From G021776435 sp046756245 (lineage in GTDB: Bacteria > Pseudomonadota > Alphaproteobacteria > Caulobacterales > Parvularculaceae), in assembly GCA_046756245.1 (NCBI GenBank), contig JBHHVZ010000014.1:1-39149 (forward strand): a DNA stretch of 39,149 bases. The letters run 5' to 3'. How positions within the stretch are numbered: position 1 is the first letter of the stretch; every line of letters begins with the position of its first letter. The position numbers and the translations under genes are program-made. The notes beneath the pieces are model-generated. The model did not search any database and was not told the DNA's origin. It saw only the letters and a program-made list of their open reading frames with translations. This document shows positions 24,623 to 33,958 of the stretch, piece after piece.

Positions 24623-24658
24623 GCGATTCCTCCCCCGTAAGAACGGGGGAGGAATCGC
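24623..24658. repeat. Perfect 16-bp hairpin
   Basis: GCGATTCCTCCCCCGT (24623-24638), loop AAGA, ACGGGGGAGGAATCGC (24643-24658): a perfect stem with a four-base loop. No T-run follows. Confidence 0.9.
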
Positions 24659-24679
24659 GCAGCATTTGCGGCTGGCGTT

Positions 24680-24725
24680 CTTCCCCCATTTACGGGGGAA
24701 GCAGCCCGCGCCCCAAGGCGCGGGC
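24680..24725. repeat. Two adjacent GC-rich hairpins
   Basis: CTTCCCCC (24680-24687) with GGGGGAAG (24694-24701), loop ATTTAC; then GCCCGCGCC (24704-24712) with GGCGCGGGC (24717-24725), loop CCAA. The first echoes the C-tract/G-tract core of the hairpin at 24623-24658. Confidence 0.85.
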
Positions 24726-24838
24726 CGAAGGGGGAAACGGCCGCCGGTTCCGCAAAAATAGATTCAACTGTCAAAGAGCGCGTGGGTCCCGCGCCGGACG
24801 CACCGCCGCGACGGACCGACCGTAAGCCCGCGCCGAAA

Positions 24839-24856
24839 CTGTCGGATAACTGTCCC
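24839..24856. repeat. 18-base word shared with 36592-36609
   Basis: CTGTCGGATAACTGTCCC; the other copy reads CTGTCGGATAACTATCCC (one difference). Both lie in non-coding DNA, one downstream of thiS and the other upstream of the holin gene. Function unknown. Confidence 0.55.
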
Positions 24857-25021
24857 TCAAGATTTAATGTTCGCCGCCGCGCGCCCTTGTTTCATGCGGG
24901 CTTTAGTGCGCGGACAGCGCAACCCTCGGGAGAAAGACTCGCCTGTCCGGGGTACGAACGACGGGGAGGTACGAAGGCTCCGGCCGAGAGAGCGGGTCCG
25001 GCGGCCAACCCGGCGCCGCCC

Positions 25022-25222
25022 CTACCCGCCGCCGACGAACTGGACGATCTCGATACGGTCGCCTTCGGCGAGCGCCGTGTCGCCGTAAGCCGACTTCGGC
25101 ACGATCTCCAGATTGCGCTCGACGGCGATTTTCCGGGGCTCAAGCGCCAGCGCCTCGAGCAGGCCGGCGACGCTCAATCCCGCCTCAAATCGCCGATTCT
25201 CGCCGTTGACGGTGATTTCCAT
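25022..25222 (-). CDS. thiS: Sulfur carrier protein ThiS
   Basis: Ubiquitin-like 66-residue protein carrying sulfur as a C-terminal thiocarboxylate to ThiG. It starts MEITVNGENR, contains the beta-grasp segment LSVAGLLEALAL, and ends FVGGG, providing the required terminal Gly-Gly. The usual partner thiG is not adjacent but 2.4 kb downstream on the same strand. Divergent from aroQ across 92 bases, where no TPP riboswitch is visible. No thiO, thiE or thiF is in the window. Confidence 0.92.
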   Translation of the reverse strand: MEITVNGENRRFEAGLSVAGLLEALALEPRKIAVERNLEIVPKSAYGDTALAEGDRIEIVQFVGGG

Positions 25223-25314
25223 TAAACTTCAACGCCTTCCGAGTTGCGCGCCCTTAACTTCCCTTCGTATATGTAGGGCGTCCCTCAATCGCAAGAAAGC
25301 GGGCTGGAGCATCC

Positions 25315-25764
25315 ATGACCAAGCCGGTCGCGTACATCCTGAACGGCCCCAATCTCAACCTTCTCGGCGCGCGCGAACCGGAAATCTACGGAAGCGAGAC
25401 GCTGGCCGACATCGAGATCGCCGCCCGCGAGAAGGCGGCGGCGCTGGGTCTCACGGTGGAATTCCGCCATTCCAACTTCGAAGGCGCGCTCATCGACTGG
25501 GTTCAGGAGGCCGACGAAAAGGCCCAAGGCCTCATCATCAATCCCGGCGGCTACACCCACACATCGATCGCCCTTTACGATGCGATGAAAGCCGCAAGCC
25601 TTCCTAAAATCGAGCTGCATCTTTCGAACATCCACGCCCGCGAGCCGTTCCGCCGGAAATCCGTGACGGCGGGCGCAGCGGACGGTCTCATCGCCGGCTT
25701 CGGCGCCGACGGCTACCCGCTTGCGCTCGACGCCTTGAAAAACTTGATTGACAAGCGCGGCTGA
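25315..25764 (+). CDS. aroQ: Type II 3-dehydroquinate dehydratase
   Basis: Third step of the shikimate pathway: 3-dehydroquinate to 3-dehydroshikimate. The 149 residues match the dodecameric type II family. The N-terminal ILNGPNLNLLGAREPEIYG carries the flexible-loop Arg and Tyr. EFRHSNFEGALIDWVQEA, NPGGYTHTSIALYDA and the IELHLSNIHAREPFRRKS segment with the catalytic His follow. GGAG precedes the ATG by about seven bases. It lies 41 bases ahead of accB, and aroQ-accB-accC is a common gene order in proteobacteria. Confidence 0.96.
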   Translation: MTKPVAYILNGPNLNLLGAREPEIYGSETLADIEIAAREKAAALGLTVEFRHSNFEGALIDWVQEADEKAQGLIINPGGYTHTSIALYDAMKAASLPKIELHLSNIHAREPFRRKSVTAGAADGLIAGFGADGYPLALDALKNLIDKRG

Positions 25765-25805
25765 CGCAGGCGATTTCCGCGCGCAGACAACAGGCGAATC
25801 CATCA

Positions 25806-26288
25806 ATGACTGCAAAGAAGAAGGACGGCGAACACGGCCTCGAGGCCGCCTGGATCAGGGAACTCGCCGAGATCCTCGACGAGACCGGTCTCACTGAAGT
25901 CGAGATCGAGAAGAACGACATCAGGCTTCGCGTGTCGCGCCAGGGCGGCGGGGCCATGCTGCATGCGCCCGTACACGCTGCGCCTGCGTCTGCGGGGGAC
26001 GCCGCATCGGGCGCAGACGCCGCGCCGGTCCCGCCCGCGTCTGCGGCCGATCATCCCGGCGTCGTCAAGTCGCCCATGGTCGGCACCGCCTATCTGGCCC
26101 CCTCGCCCGGCGCTGCGGCGTTCGTGAAAGAAGGCGATGAGGTCGCGGAAGGTCAGACCCTGATGATCATCGAAGCGATGAAGACCATGAACCCGATCGC
26201 CGCGCCGCGGGCCGGCGTCGTCAAGATAATCATCGTCGCCGACGCCCAGCCCGTGGAATATGACGACCCGCTCCTGATAATCGAATAA
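25806..26288 (+). CDS. accB: Biotin carboxyl carrier protein of acetyl-CoA carboxylase
   Basis: BCCP of 160 residues. The N-terminal part (1-50) mediates complex assembly, an Ala/Pro-rich linker (about 50-82) follows, then a biotinyl domain (83-160) with the biotinylated lysine K126 in EAMKTMN. It carries the carboxyl group between biotin carboxylase (accC, next gene, 36 bases downstream) and the carboxyltransferase, in the first step of fatty-acid synthesis. Confidence 0.97.
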   Translation: MTAKKKDGEHGLEAAWIRELAEILDETGLTEVEIEKNDIRLRVSRQGGGAMLHAPVHAAPASAGDAASGADAAPVPPASAADHPGVVKSPMVGTAYLAPSPGAAAFVKEGDEVAEGQTLMIIEAMKTMNPIAAPRAGVVKIIIVADAQPVEYDDPLLIIE

Positions 26289-26324
26289 GCCGCACGACCC
26301 GTTCATTCCGTCGACGGAACCGAG

Positions 26325-27668
<1,344 letters not shown>

Positions 27669-27716
27669 CCGCCCAGGGGGCGCCGCGCTGCGCTGAATTG
27701 AGGCATAATCCCTGTC

Positions 27717-28382
27717 ATGCCGCGCGATTCAGCCACCGCGATCCCCCTCGACGAACTGCTGAAAGCCTACACGCTCGGCTATTTTCCGATGGCGCGATCA
27801 CGCGACGCCGAAAGCGTCGTCTGGGTCATGCCCGAAGAACGCGGCGCGCTGCCGCTCGACAAATTCCGCTGTCCGCGGCGGCTGAAACGCTTCATCGCCA
27901 AAGAGCCGTTTACAGTGCGTTTTGATACGGCGTTCGCGCAGGTGATCCGCGCCTGCGCGGAGCCTGCGCCGGGCAGGAACGACACCTGGATCAATGACGC
28001 TATCGAAGAGGCTTATACGGAGCTTTATCATCTGGGCGTGGCGCACAGCGTCGAATGCTGGCGCGACGGCAAGCTCGCCGGCGGGCTTTACGGCGTCGCG
28101 CTCGGCGGCGCGTTTTTCGGCGAAAGCATGTTCACGCGCGAAACCAACGCCAGCAAGGTTGCGTTCGTCCATCTTGCAGCGCGACTGAAGCTCGGCGGCT
28201 TTACGCTGCTCGACGCCCAGTTCCACACCGAACATCTCGCGCAGTTCGGCGTCGAGGAAATTCCGAATGACGACTATTTGAAGCTGCTCGAAGCGGCGCT
28301 CGCGGTGAAGGCGGATTTCCGCGCCGCGCCGGATTATTTGCCGACTGGCGCAGTTTTGCAGTCGATCACCCAGACATCGTAG
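27717..28382 (+). CDS. aat: Leucyl/phenylalanyl-tRNA-protein transferase
   Basis: N-end-rule enzyme adding Leu or Phe to N-terminal Lys/Arg of substrates for ClpAP. 221 residues with family segments YTLGYFPMA, RNDTWINDAIEEAYTELYHLG, AHSVECWRDGKLAGGLYGVALGGAFFGESMF and NASKVAFVHLAARL, then LLDAQFHTEHLAQFG. It follows accC by 48 bases, a frequent alphaproteobacterial order. The last 49 bases overlap, in opposite orientation, the 3' end of the DUF2155 gene. Confidence 0.96.
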   Translation: MPRDSATAIPLDELLKAYTLGYFPMARSRDAESVVWVMPEERGALPLDKFRCPRRLKRFIAKEPFTVRFDTAFAQVIRACAEPAPGRNDTWINDAIEEAYTELYHLGVAHSVECWRDGKLAGGLYGVALGGAFFGESMFTRETNASKVAFVHLAARLKLGGFTLLDAQFHTEHLAQFGVEEIPNDDYLKLLEAALAVKADFRAAPDYLPTGAVLQSITQTS

Positions 28383-28984
28383 ACCGGATGCTCGAGCGCA
28401 TTGAGCGCCGGGCTCGAAGCGAACATCCAGCCTGTGAAGATTCGCTCGCCCCCTGTTTCCGGCCCGTCGACGGCGGCGGCGCCGGGGGCGGCCGCAACGG
28501 TCGGCTCGGGCGCGAAGATATCAACGTCAGGGGCCTTTTCCGGCTCCATCGGCGCGGCGATCGGCCCGCCGGGAACGGTTTCCGGATCCGCCTGCCTGAC
28601 GCGCGGCGCGGTCAGGTGGGACGAGGGTTCGAGATCGAAAATTTCAAGAAAGGCCGACGTTTCCGGAAATTCCTCGGGCGGGCGCTTGTCGCAAAAACGC
28701 GGCACGATTTCGAGAGCGCCGAAGCGGGCCAGTTCGTTCATCGGCGCTTCGATATCGGTGTAACGGGCGGTGATCTTGTCGAGTGCGCGCAGCGTCACCG
28801 ACACCGGCTTGCGGGCGGGCCGCTGCACCAAGTCGGCGAACGGATCGTCGGAAGAGCGCGAAAGCGCTTCAAGTTCGTCGACGGGTTCTTCGGCCGTCGG
28901 TTCGGCCGGCGCAATCTCCTGGGCTGCGGCGGCGGCGCACAACGCCGCCGCGACAACGGTCGCAACCGGCAGGGCGCGGATCAT
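28334..28984 (-). CDS. DUF2155 domain secreted protein
   Basis: A 216-residue exported protein. A signal peptide (about 1-21, ending AAAQE), a low-complexity acidic segment, then the split DUF2155 domain: ITARYTDIEAPMNELARFGALEIVPRFCDKRPPEEFPETSAF (about 76-113) and GERIFTGWMFASSPALNALEHPVYDVWVIDCK (about 176-208), separated by a Pro/Ala-rich insertion. Two cysteines, one in each half, could form a disulfide. Function of the family is unknown; it is nearly always beside aat and mlaD/NDUFA12 in alphaproteobacteria. Its ATG overlaps the mlaD stop as ATGA, and its 3' end overlaps aat. Confidence 0.9.
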   Translation of the reverse strand: MIRALPVATVVAAALCAAAAAQEIAPAEPTAEEPVDELEALSRSSDDPFADLVQRPARKPVSVTLRALDKITARYTDIEAPMNELARFGALEIVPRFCDKRPPEEFPETSAFLEIFDLEPSSHLTAPRVRQADPETVPGGPIAAPMEPEKAPDVDIFAPEPTVAAAPGAAAVDGPETGGERIFTGWMFASSPALNALEHPVYDVWVIDCKTAPVGK

Positions 28985-29478
28985 TCGAGCCCACCGAGCG
29001 GATCGGACTCATCCGACTTTTTGCCGTCGCCCCCAGAATTTTCGGTAAACGCTTTCATCGCAAGGCCGAGCAGATCGACCGAGCCTTGCGTAATCGTGAT
29101 CACCTCGCCGTCTTCGAGCATAATGTCGGACGCGCCCGGTTCGATCGCCACATGAGCGCCGCCGAGCAAGCCGTCGCTGACGATCTTGGCGATCGAGTCT
29201 TCGGGTACAGGCACCTTCGCATCGATGTTCATTTTCAGGCGCGCTTCATAAGTCTTGGTGTCGAGCGAATGGCCCGAAACGGCGCCGACGCGCACGCCGG
29301 CGATGCGCACTTCCGAGCCGACAGTGACGCCGTCGACGCGGCCGAACACGGCGTCGAGCGTATAGGCGCCGCGGCCGAAGTCCTTGTCGCTCATCGAATA
29401 CGCATAAGCGAGAAACAGGGCCGCTACGGCGACGACCACGATCCCGACAAGAGTTTCCAGAATTCCAGTGCGGTCCAT
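28981..29478 (-). CDS. mlaD: MlaD-type outer-membrane lipid asymmetry protein
   Basis: Inner-membrane anchored MCE protein of phospholipid retrograde transport. 165 residues: one N-terminal helix (about 8-28, LETLVGIVVVAVAALFLAYAY), then a single MCE domain (about 38-120, with FGRVDGVTVGSEVRIAGVRVG) and a short tail. The partners MlaE, MlaF, MlaB and MlaC are not in this window. GAGGAG lies nine bases before the ATG. Coupled by ATGA to DUF2155 and 18 bases after the NDUFA12 gene. Confidence 0.93.
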   Translation of the reverse strand: MDRTGILETLVGIVVVAVAALFLAYAYSMSDKDFGRGAYTLDAVFGRVDGVTVGSEVRIAGVRVGAVSGHSLDTKTYEARLKMNIDAKVPVPEDSIAKIVSDGLLGGAHVAIEPGASDIMLEDGEVITITQGSVDLLGLAMKAFTENSGGDGKKSDESDPLGGLE

Positions 29479-29496
29479 CTCGCTGGCTCCTCGTCG

Positions 29497-29898
29497 TTAC
29501 GCGCCTTCCGGCGACCAGGGCTCGTAATCCTTGGAAAGGTCCTCCGGCCCGCCCGTCCGGTCAAGCGATCCCGCCGGCCGATATGCGAGCGGCGTGCCGG
29601 TCATGTTGGGCAGATGATCCTGCTCCCAGGCCTTGCGCGTCAAGGGCGCGACGGACGGCGGTTCGTCAAAGGTGCGGTGAAGCCAGCCATGCCAGTCGGA
29701 CGGCACCCGCGAACCCTCGGCGACGCCGTGATAGACCACCCAGCGCCGGCGCCCGCCGCCCGGGAAGCTCGGCTCTTTTTCTTCGAAATAGCGATTGCCC
29801 TGCTCGTCCGCGCCCACCAGCCGCGCGTTGCGCCGCCATAGGGTGAAAAGCGTGCCGGGGGTGGAATTGTTCCACCAGGTGAAAAGCGCTTTGAACAT
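29497..29898 (-). CDS. NDUFA12-family complex I accessory subunit
   Basis: Homologue of the mitochondrial complex I supernumerary subunit NDUFA12 (B17.2), present in alphaproteobacterial complex I at the matrix/cytoplasmic arm. 133 residues with the family core: WNNSTPGTLFTLWRRNARLVGADEQGNRYFEEKE, RRRWVVYHGVAEGSRVPSDWHGWLHRTFDEPP, then KAWEQDHLPNMTGT and a YEPWSPEGA end. ATG 29898 is chosen because AAGGA lies about eight bases before it; a longer frame to 29913 adds only five residues. First gene of the operon with mlaD and DUF2155, divergent from nrdJ. Confidence 0.95.
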   Translation of the reverse strand: MFKALFTWWNNSTPGTLFTLWRRNARLVGADEQGNRYFEEKEPSFPGGGRRRWVVYHGVAEGSRVPSDWHGWLHRTFDEPPSVAPLTRKAWEQDHLPNMTGTPLAYRPAGSLDRTGGPEDLSKDYEPWSPEGA

Positions 29899-30023
29899 TG
29901 CCAATCCTTGCACCGGGCCAGCCTAGGCGCCGCCCGCGGCGCGAATATGGCGCCCGTCGCCCTCCCCGTCCATAGAGCCGGCTGCGCTCGAACCGCGCGC
30001 AGCCGCAACGCTTGCAGCCCCGA

Positions 30024-30065
30024 CCAAACTTTGTGATGGAGGGGCTGGATTTCTACAATATATTA
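30024..30065 (+). promoter_or_regulatory. nrdJ promoter with tandem NrdR-like boxes
   Basis: TTGTGA (30031-30036), 17-base spacer, TACAAT (30054-30059) is a good sigma-70 pair. Overlapping the -10 is CAATATATTA (30056-30065), nine of ten bases of the NrdR core CwAtATaTwG. A weaker match, CCAAACTTTG followed by TGA (30024-30036), overlaps the -35 and starts 32 bases earlier, close to the three-turn spacing known for NrdR box pairs. NrdR is the usual repressor of RNR genes. Prediction from sequence only. Confidence 0.55.
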
Positions 30066-30094
30066 CCCTCAGGAAAGGATTTCGGACCCTGCCG

Positions 30095-33000
30095 ATGCGC
30101 TTTGATCGCCGTTATGTGAAGACCCCGGGCGCGCCCTATGAGGCGCTCGAATTCCGGCGTGCGGATTCGGAGATTCGCGCCTTTTCCGGCGAAACCATCT
30201 TCGAAATGCGCGACGTCGAGGTTCCCAAGGCGTGGAGTCAGACGGCGGTCGATATTCTGGCCCAGAAATATCTGCGTAAGGCGGGCGTTCCCGCCGTCAC
30301 CAAGAAAGTGGCTGAAAAGGGCGTCCCGAAATTCCTGCAGCGCTCGATGCCGAATGTGGCGGCGCTCGCAAAACTGCCGAAGGAAAAGCGCTACGGATCG
30401 GAAACAAGCGTCAAGCAGGTCTTCGACCGGCTGGCGGGAACCTGGACCTATTGGGGCTGGAAGGGCGGTTATTTCGCGGGCGAGGACGAGGCGTCGGTCT
30501 TTTTCGACGAAATGCGCTACATGCTGGCCGCCCAGATCGGCGCGCCGAACTCTCCTCAATGGTTCAACACCGGCCTGCACTGGGCCTATGGCGTCGATTC
30601 CGCCGGACAGGGGCATTTTTACGTCGATCCCGACTCGGGCGCGGTGGTCGCCTCCGACAGCGCCTATGAGCGCCCGCAGCCGCACGCCTGCTTCATTCAG
30701 TCGGTTGACGACAGCCTGGTCGGCGAAGGCGGGATCATGGACCTGTGGCGGCGCGAGGCGCTGCTGTTCAAATACGGGTCCGGCTCGGGCACGAATTTTT
30801 CGAATCTGCGCGGCGAGGACGAACCGCTTTCGGGCGGCGGCAAAAGCTCGGGCCTCCTGAGCTTCCTGAAGGTGGGCGACACCGCCGCCGGCGCGGTGAA
30901 GTCGGGCGGCACCACGCGGCGCGCGGCGAAGATGGTCATCGTCGATGTCGACCATCCCGACATTGAATCGTTCGTGCGCTGGAAAAGCGTCGAGGAGCAG
31001 AAAGTGGCTGCGCTCGCCGCCGGTTCGCGGGCGCTGGCGCGCCATCTGCCGCGCGTGCTCGAAGCCTGCTGGTCCGGCGGCGACAAGTACGATCAAAAGA
31101 ACGACGAGCGATTCGATCCGAAAAAGAACCCGGCGCTGAAAGCGGCGCTTCGGGCTGCGCGGGCCGCGTTCGTTCCCGAGGGCGCGCTGAAACGCGTTCT
31201 CGACTTCGCGCGCCAGGGTTACAGAACGATCAAAGTCGACACTTATGACGTTGACTGGGACTCGGAGGGCTATCGAACCGTCGCCGGCCAGAACGCCAAT
31301 AACTCGGTGCGCGTCTCCGACGCGTTCCTGAAGGCGGTCGCCGACAATGGCGACTGGACGCTGACGCGACGCACCGACGGCGAGGCGGCGAAAACGCTGA
31401 ACGCCCGTACGCTTTGGGACGCAATATGCGAAACGGCGTGGACCTGCGCCGATCCCGGCCTGCAGTTTCACGACACCATCAACGCCTGGCACACATGCCC
31501 CGAAAGCGGCCCGATTCGCGCGTCCAATCCGTGTTCGGAATATATGTTCCTCGACGACACGGCGTGCAATCTGGCCTCGCTCAATCTCATGAAGTTCAAG
31601 ACGGAGGACGGCTTCGACGTCGATCTTTTTGAACACGCATGCCGGCTGTGGACGATCGCGCTCGAAATTTCGGTGCTGATGGCGCAGTTCCCGTCGGCCG
31701 AGATCGCGCGCAAATCCTATGAGTTCCGCACGCTGGGGCTTGGTTTCGCTAATCTCGGCGGGCTCTTGATGGCCGCGGGGCTCGCCTATGACAGCGACGA
31801 AGGGCGCGCCGTGGCGGCCGGCGTCACGGCGCTGATGACCGGCGCGGCCTATCGCGCCTCGGCCGAAATGGCGGGCGCTCTCGCGCCGTTTCCGAAGTTC
31901 AAGGACAACCGCGACTCGATGATGCGGGTCCTGCGCAATCACCGGCGCGCAATCGTCGGGACGGACAAGGCGGGCGGGTATGAGGGGCTTAATATCGAGC
32001 CGACCGCGTTTGACGGAACCGCCTGCCCGTGGCCGGCGCTTTCCGAACGCGCAAAGACGGTCTGGAACGAGGCTTACGAACTCGGCGCGATCAACGGCTT
32101 CAGGAACGCGCAGGTCACCGTGCTCGCGCCGACCGGCACCATCGGCCTCGTCATGGATTGCGACACTACCGGCGTCGAACCCGACTATGCGCTGGTGAAA
32201 TTCAAGAAGCTGGCGGGCGGCGGTCAGTTGAAGATCATCAACCGTGCGGTTCCTGCTGCGCTGAAATCGCTCGGCTACGCCGAAAAAGAGATCGAGGACA
32301 TCATCCGCTACGCGGTCGGCCGCGCAACGCTCGAAAATGCGCCGGGCGTCAGCCTGAATGCATTGAGAGGCGAGGGCTTCGACGACCGCCGGATCAAGGC
32401 GGTCGAAGAGCGGCTCAAGACAGCATTCGACATCACCTACGCGTTCACGCCGCAGGCGCTCGGCGAAGATTTTTGCCGCAACGTGCTCGGCTTCGAGGAA
32501 AACCAACTGCGCCAGACAGGTTATGCGGTGCTGCGCGATCTCGGTTTCGAGGACGAGGAGATTCATGCAGCCAATCTTTACTGCTGCGGGACAATGACCC
32601 TCGAAGGCGCCCCGCATCTGAAGCCCGAACACCTGCCGGTGTTCGACTGCGCCGCGCCGTGCGGGCGCATCGGCGCGCGCGCGCTTTCGGTCGAAGCCCA
32701 TCTTGGCATGATGGCCGCCTGCCAGCCCTTCATCACCGGCGCGATCTCGAAAACCGTGAACCTGCCCAACCGCGCCAGCGTCTCCGACTGCGCGCGCGCC
32801 TATATGCTGGCCTGGCGGATGGGTCTCAAGGCGATTGCAATTTATCGCGACGGCTCGAAACTTTCCCAGCCGCTCGCCGCGTCGCTTTTGGCCGAGGACG
32901 GCGACGAGGATCTCGAAACGGAGCTGGTCGCAGCGCCCGCCGGCGAGCGCGCCAAGATCGTCGCCGAACGCATCGTCGAGCGCATCGTCGAACGCACGCC

Positions 33001-33817
33001 CGGGCGCCGCCGCCTTCCCGACCGGCGAAAAGGTTATATCCAGAAAGCCATTGTCGGCGGACACAAGGTCTACCTTCACACCGGCGAATTCGACGATGGC
33101 GAGCTCGGCGAAATTTTCATCGACATGCACAAGGAAGGCGCGGCCTTCCGCAGTTTGATGAACAATTTCGCCATCGCCGTATCGCTCGGGCTGCAATACG
33201 GCGTGCCGCTGGAGGAATTTGTCGACGCCTATGTGTTCACGCGCTTCGACCCCTCCGGACGCGTGCAGGGCAACGACCAGATCCGCCACGCCACGTCGAT
33301 TCTCGATTACATTTTCCGCGAGCTGGCGATTTCCTATCTGGGACGCTCGGACCTCGCCCATGTGGACCCGAGCGAGTCCGCCGTCGACGCCATCGGCCGC
33401 GGCGTTGACCGCGAAAAGGCGCAGGAAGAGGCGACCAAGCTCATTTCCAAAGGTTTTTCGCGCTCTTCCGTAACCGACAATCTGGTGATCCTGCGCGGCG
33501 GCGAATTTGACCGCATGCGCAAGGCCGTCTCCGACGACGCCGAGGACGTCGTTGCGGATGCGGAGGAAACGCCTCCGGCCCGCGCGTCGCACAATCCTCC
33601 GCCGCCGGAAATCGAGGCCCAGGTCGCGCGTCTCGCCGAAGCGGTTAACCAGAAAGCGCCGCCGGGCAGCCTGGCGCCGGCGAACGGCGCCCGGCGCGAG
33701 GCCAGAATCAAGGGGTACGAAGGCGATCCCTGTCCTGAATGCGGCCAGTTCACGCTGGTCAGGAACGGCTCCTGCCAGAAATGCGAAAGCTGCGGGGCGA
33801 CGACGGGTTGTTCTTAA
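30095..33817 (+). CDS. nrdJ: Adenosylcobalamin-dependent (class II) ribonucleotide reductase
   Basis: Reduces ribonucleotides to deoxyribonucleotides with a coenzyme-B12 radical, independent of oxygen. 1240 residues, the length of the large alphaproteobacterial NrdJ type. Visible: FDRLAGTWTYWGWKGGYF near the start, GSGTNFSNLRG, the active site N478-P-C480-S-E482 (thiyl cysteine with its Asn and Glu partners), P679-T-G-T-I-G, and the DCDTTGVEPDYALVKFKKL segment. The C-terminal zinc ribbon has CPEC (1213-1216), CQKC (1227-1230), C1233 and C1239, which also serve redox relay in the family. No cobalamin riboswitch fold is recognisable upstream. No other RNR gene is in the window. Confidence 0.97.
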   Translation: MRFDRRYVKTPGAPYEALEFRRADSEIRAFSGETIFEMRDVEVPKAWSQTAVDILAQKYLRKAGVPAVTKKVAEKGVPKFLQRSMPNVAALAKLPKEKRYGSETSVKQVFDRLAGTWTYWGWKGGYFAGEDEASVFFDEMRYMLAAQIGAPNSPQWFNTGLHWAYGVDSAGQGHFYVDPDSGAVVASDSAYERPQPHACFIQSVDDSLVGEGGIMDLWRREALLFKYGSGSGTNFSNLRGEDEPLSGGGKSSGLLSFLKVGDTAAGAVKSGGTTRRAAKMVIVDVDHPDIESFVRWKSVEEQKVAALAAGSRALARHLPRVLEACWSGGDKYDQKNDERFDPKKNPALKAALRAARAAFVPEGALKRVLDFARQGYRTIKVDTYDVDWDSEGYRTVAGQNANNSVRVSDAFLKAVADNGDWTLTRRTDGEAAKTLNARTLWDAICETAWTCADPGLQFHDTINAWHTCPESGPIRASNPCSEYMFLDDTACNLASLNLMKFKTEDGFDVDLFEHACRLWTIALEISVLMAQFPSAEIARKSYEFRTLGLGFANLGGLLMAAGLAYDSDEGRAVAAGVTALMTGAAYRASAEMAGALAPFPKFKDNRDSMMRVLRNHRRAIVGTDKAGGYEGLNIEPTAFDGTACPWPALSERAKTVWNEAYELGAINGFRNAQVTVLAPTGTIGLVMDCDTTGVEPDYALVKFKKLAGGGQLKIINRAVPAALKSLGYAEKEIEDIIRYAVGRATLENAPGVSLNALRGEGFDDRRIKAVEERLKTAFDITYAFTPQALGEDFCRNVLGFEENQLRQTGYAVLRDLGFEDEEIHAANLYCCGTMTLEGAPHLKPEHLPVFDCAAPCGRIGARALSVEAHLGMMAACQPFITGAISKTVNLPNRASVSDCARAYMLAWRMGLKAIAIYRDGSKLSQPLAASLLAEDGDEDLETELVAAPAGERAKIVAERIVERIVERTPGRRRLPDRRKGYIQKAIVGGHKVYLHTGEFDDGELGEIFIDMHKEGAAFRSLMNNFAIAVSLGLQYGVPLEEFVDAYVFTRFDPSGRVQGNDQIRHATSILDYIFRELAISYLGRSDLAHVDPSESAVDAIGRGVDREKAQEEATKLISKGFSRSSVTDNLVILRGGEFDRMRKAVSDDAEDVVADAEETPPARASHNPPPPEIEAQVARLAEAVNQKAPPGSLAPANGARREARIKGYEGDPCPECGQFTLVRNGSCQKCESCGATTGCS

Positions 33818-33851
33818 AAATTTGTTAGTCTGCGGATTTTCAGCAAATTTT
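33817..33851 (+). terminator. AT-rich hairpin after nrdJ
   Basis: AAAATTTG (33817-33824) pairs with CAAATTTT (33844-33851), extendable by two weak pairs; CCCCATTTTTG follows. It starts at the last base of the nrdJ stop. A weak stem with a T-run slightly displaced, so a terminator only tentatively. Confidence 0.35.
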
Positions 33852-33958
33852 CCCCATTTTTGAGTAATTCTCATTATTCGCTTTAAAACATCATTGACGC
33901 CTGCGAGTCATGATATGGAAGGGCGAAAAGGGCTTTTTGACGTACGGAGCAAATCGCC

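Larger units (their letters stand above)
24126..25021. other. 896-base gap between hydrolase and thiS, rich in repeats
   Basis: Convergent intergenic region. It contains a REPIN-like copy (24167-24301), two AAAGGGTCCATT-like words (24319-24330, 24368-24379), a set of hairpins (24511-24725) and an 18-base word shared with 36592-36609 (24839-24856). The remainder (about 24857-25021) shows no gene, no TPP riboswitch motif and no recognisable gene remnant. Confidence 0.55.

Noticed and set aside
29899..30094. Cobalamin riboswitch ahead of nrdJ
   Set aside because: No B12-box (GCCACTG-like) or suitable fold in the 196-base gap; the leader after the predicted start is under 35 bases.
33815..33829. 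TTAA-like CtrA site (TTAAAAATTTGTTAG) after nrdJ
   Set aside because: The second half-site has one mismatch, and it overlaps the nrdJ stop and an AT-rich hairpin with no promoter downstream at proper spacing.
30053..33874. A 1273-codon open frame on the minus strand opposite nrdJ
   Set aside because: It is antisense to an unmistakable NrdJ. Its product is Arg/Ala/Gly-rich with no domain, as expected from the GC-biased third positions of nrdJ keeping the complementary frame free of stops.
33894..33919. TTGACG ... TATGGA as promoter of the pentapeptide-repeat gene
   Set aside because: The spacer is only 14 bases, too short for sigma-70.
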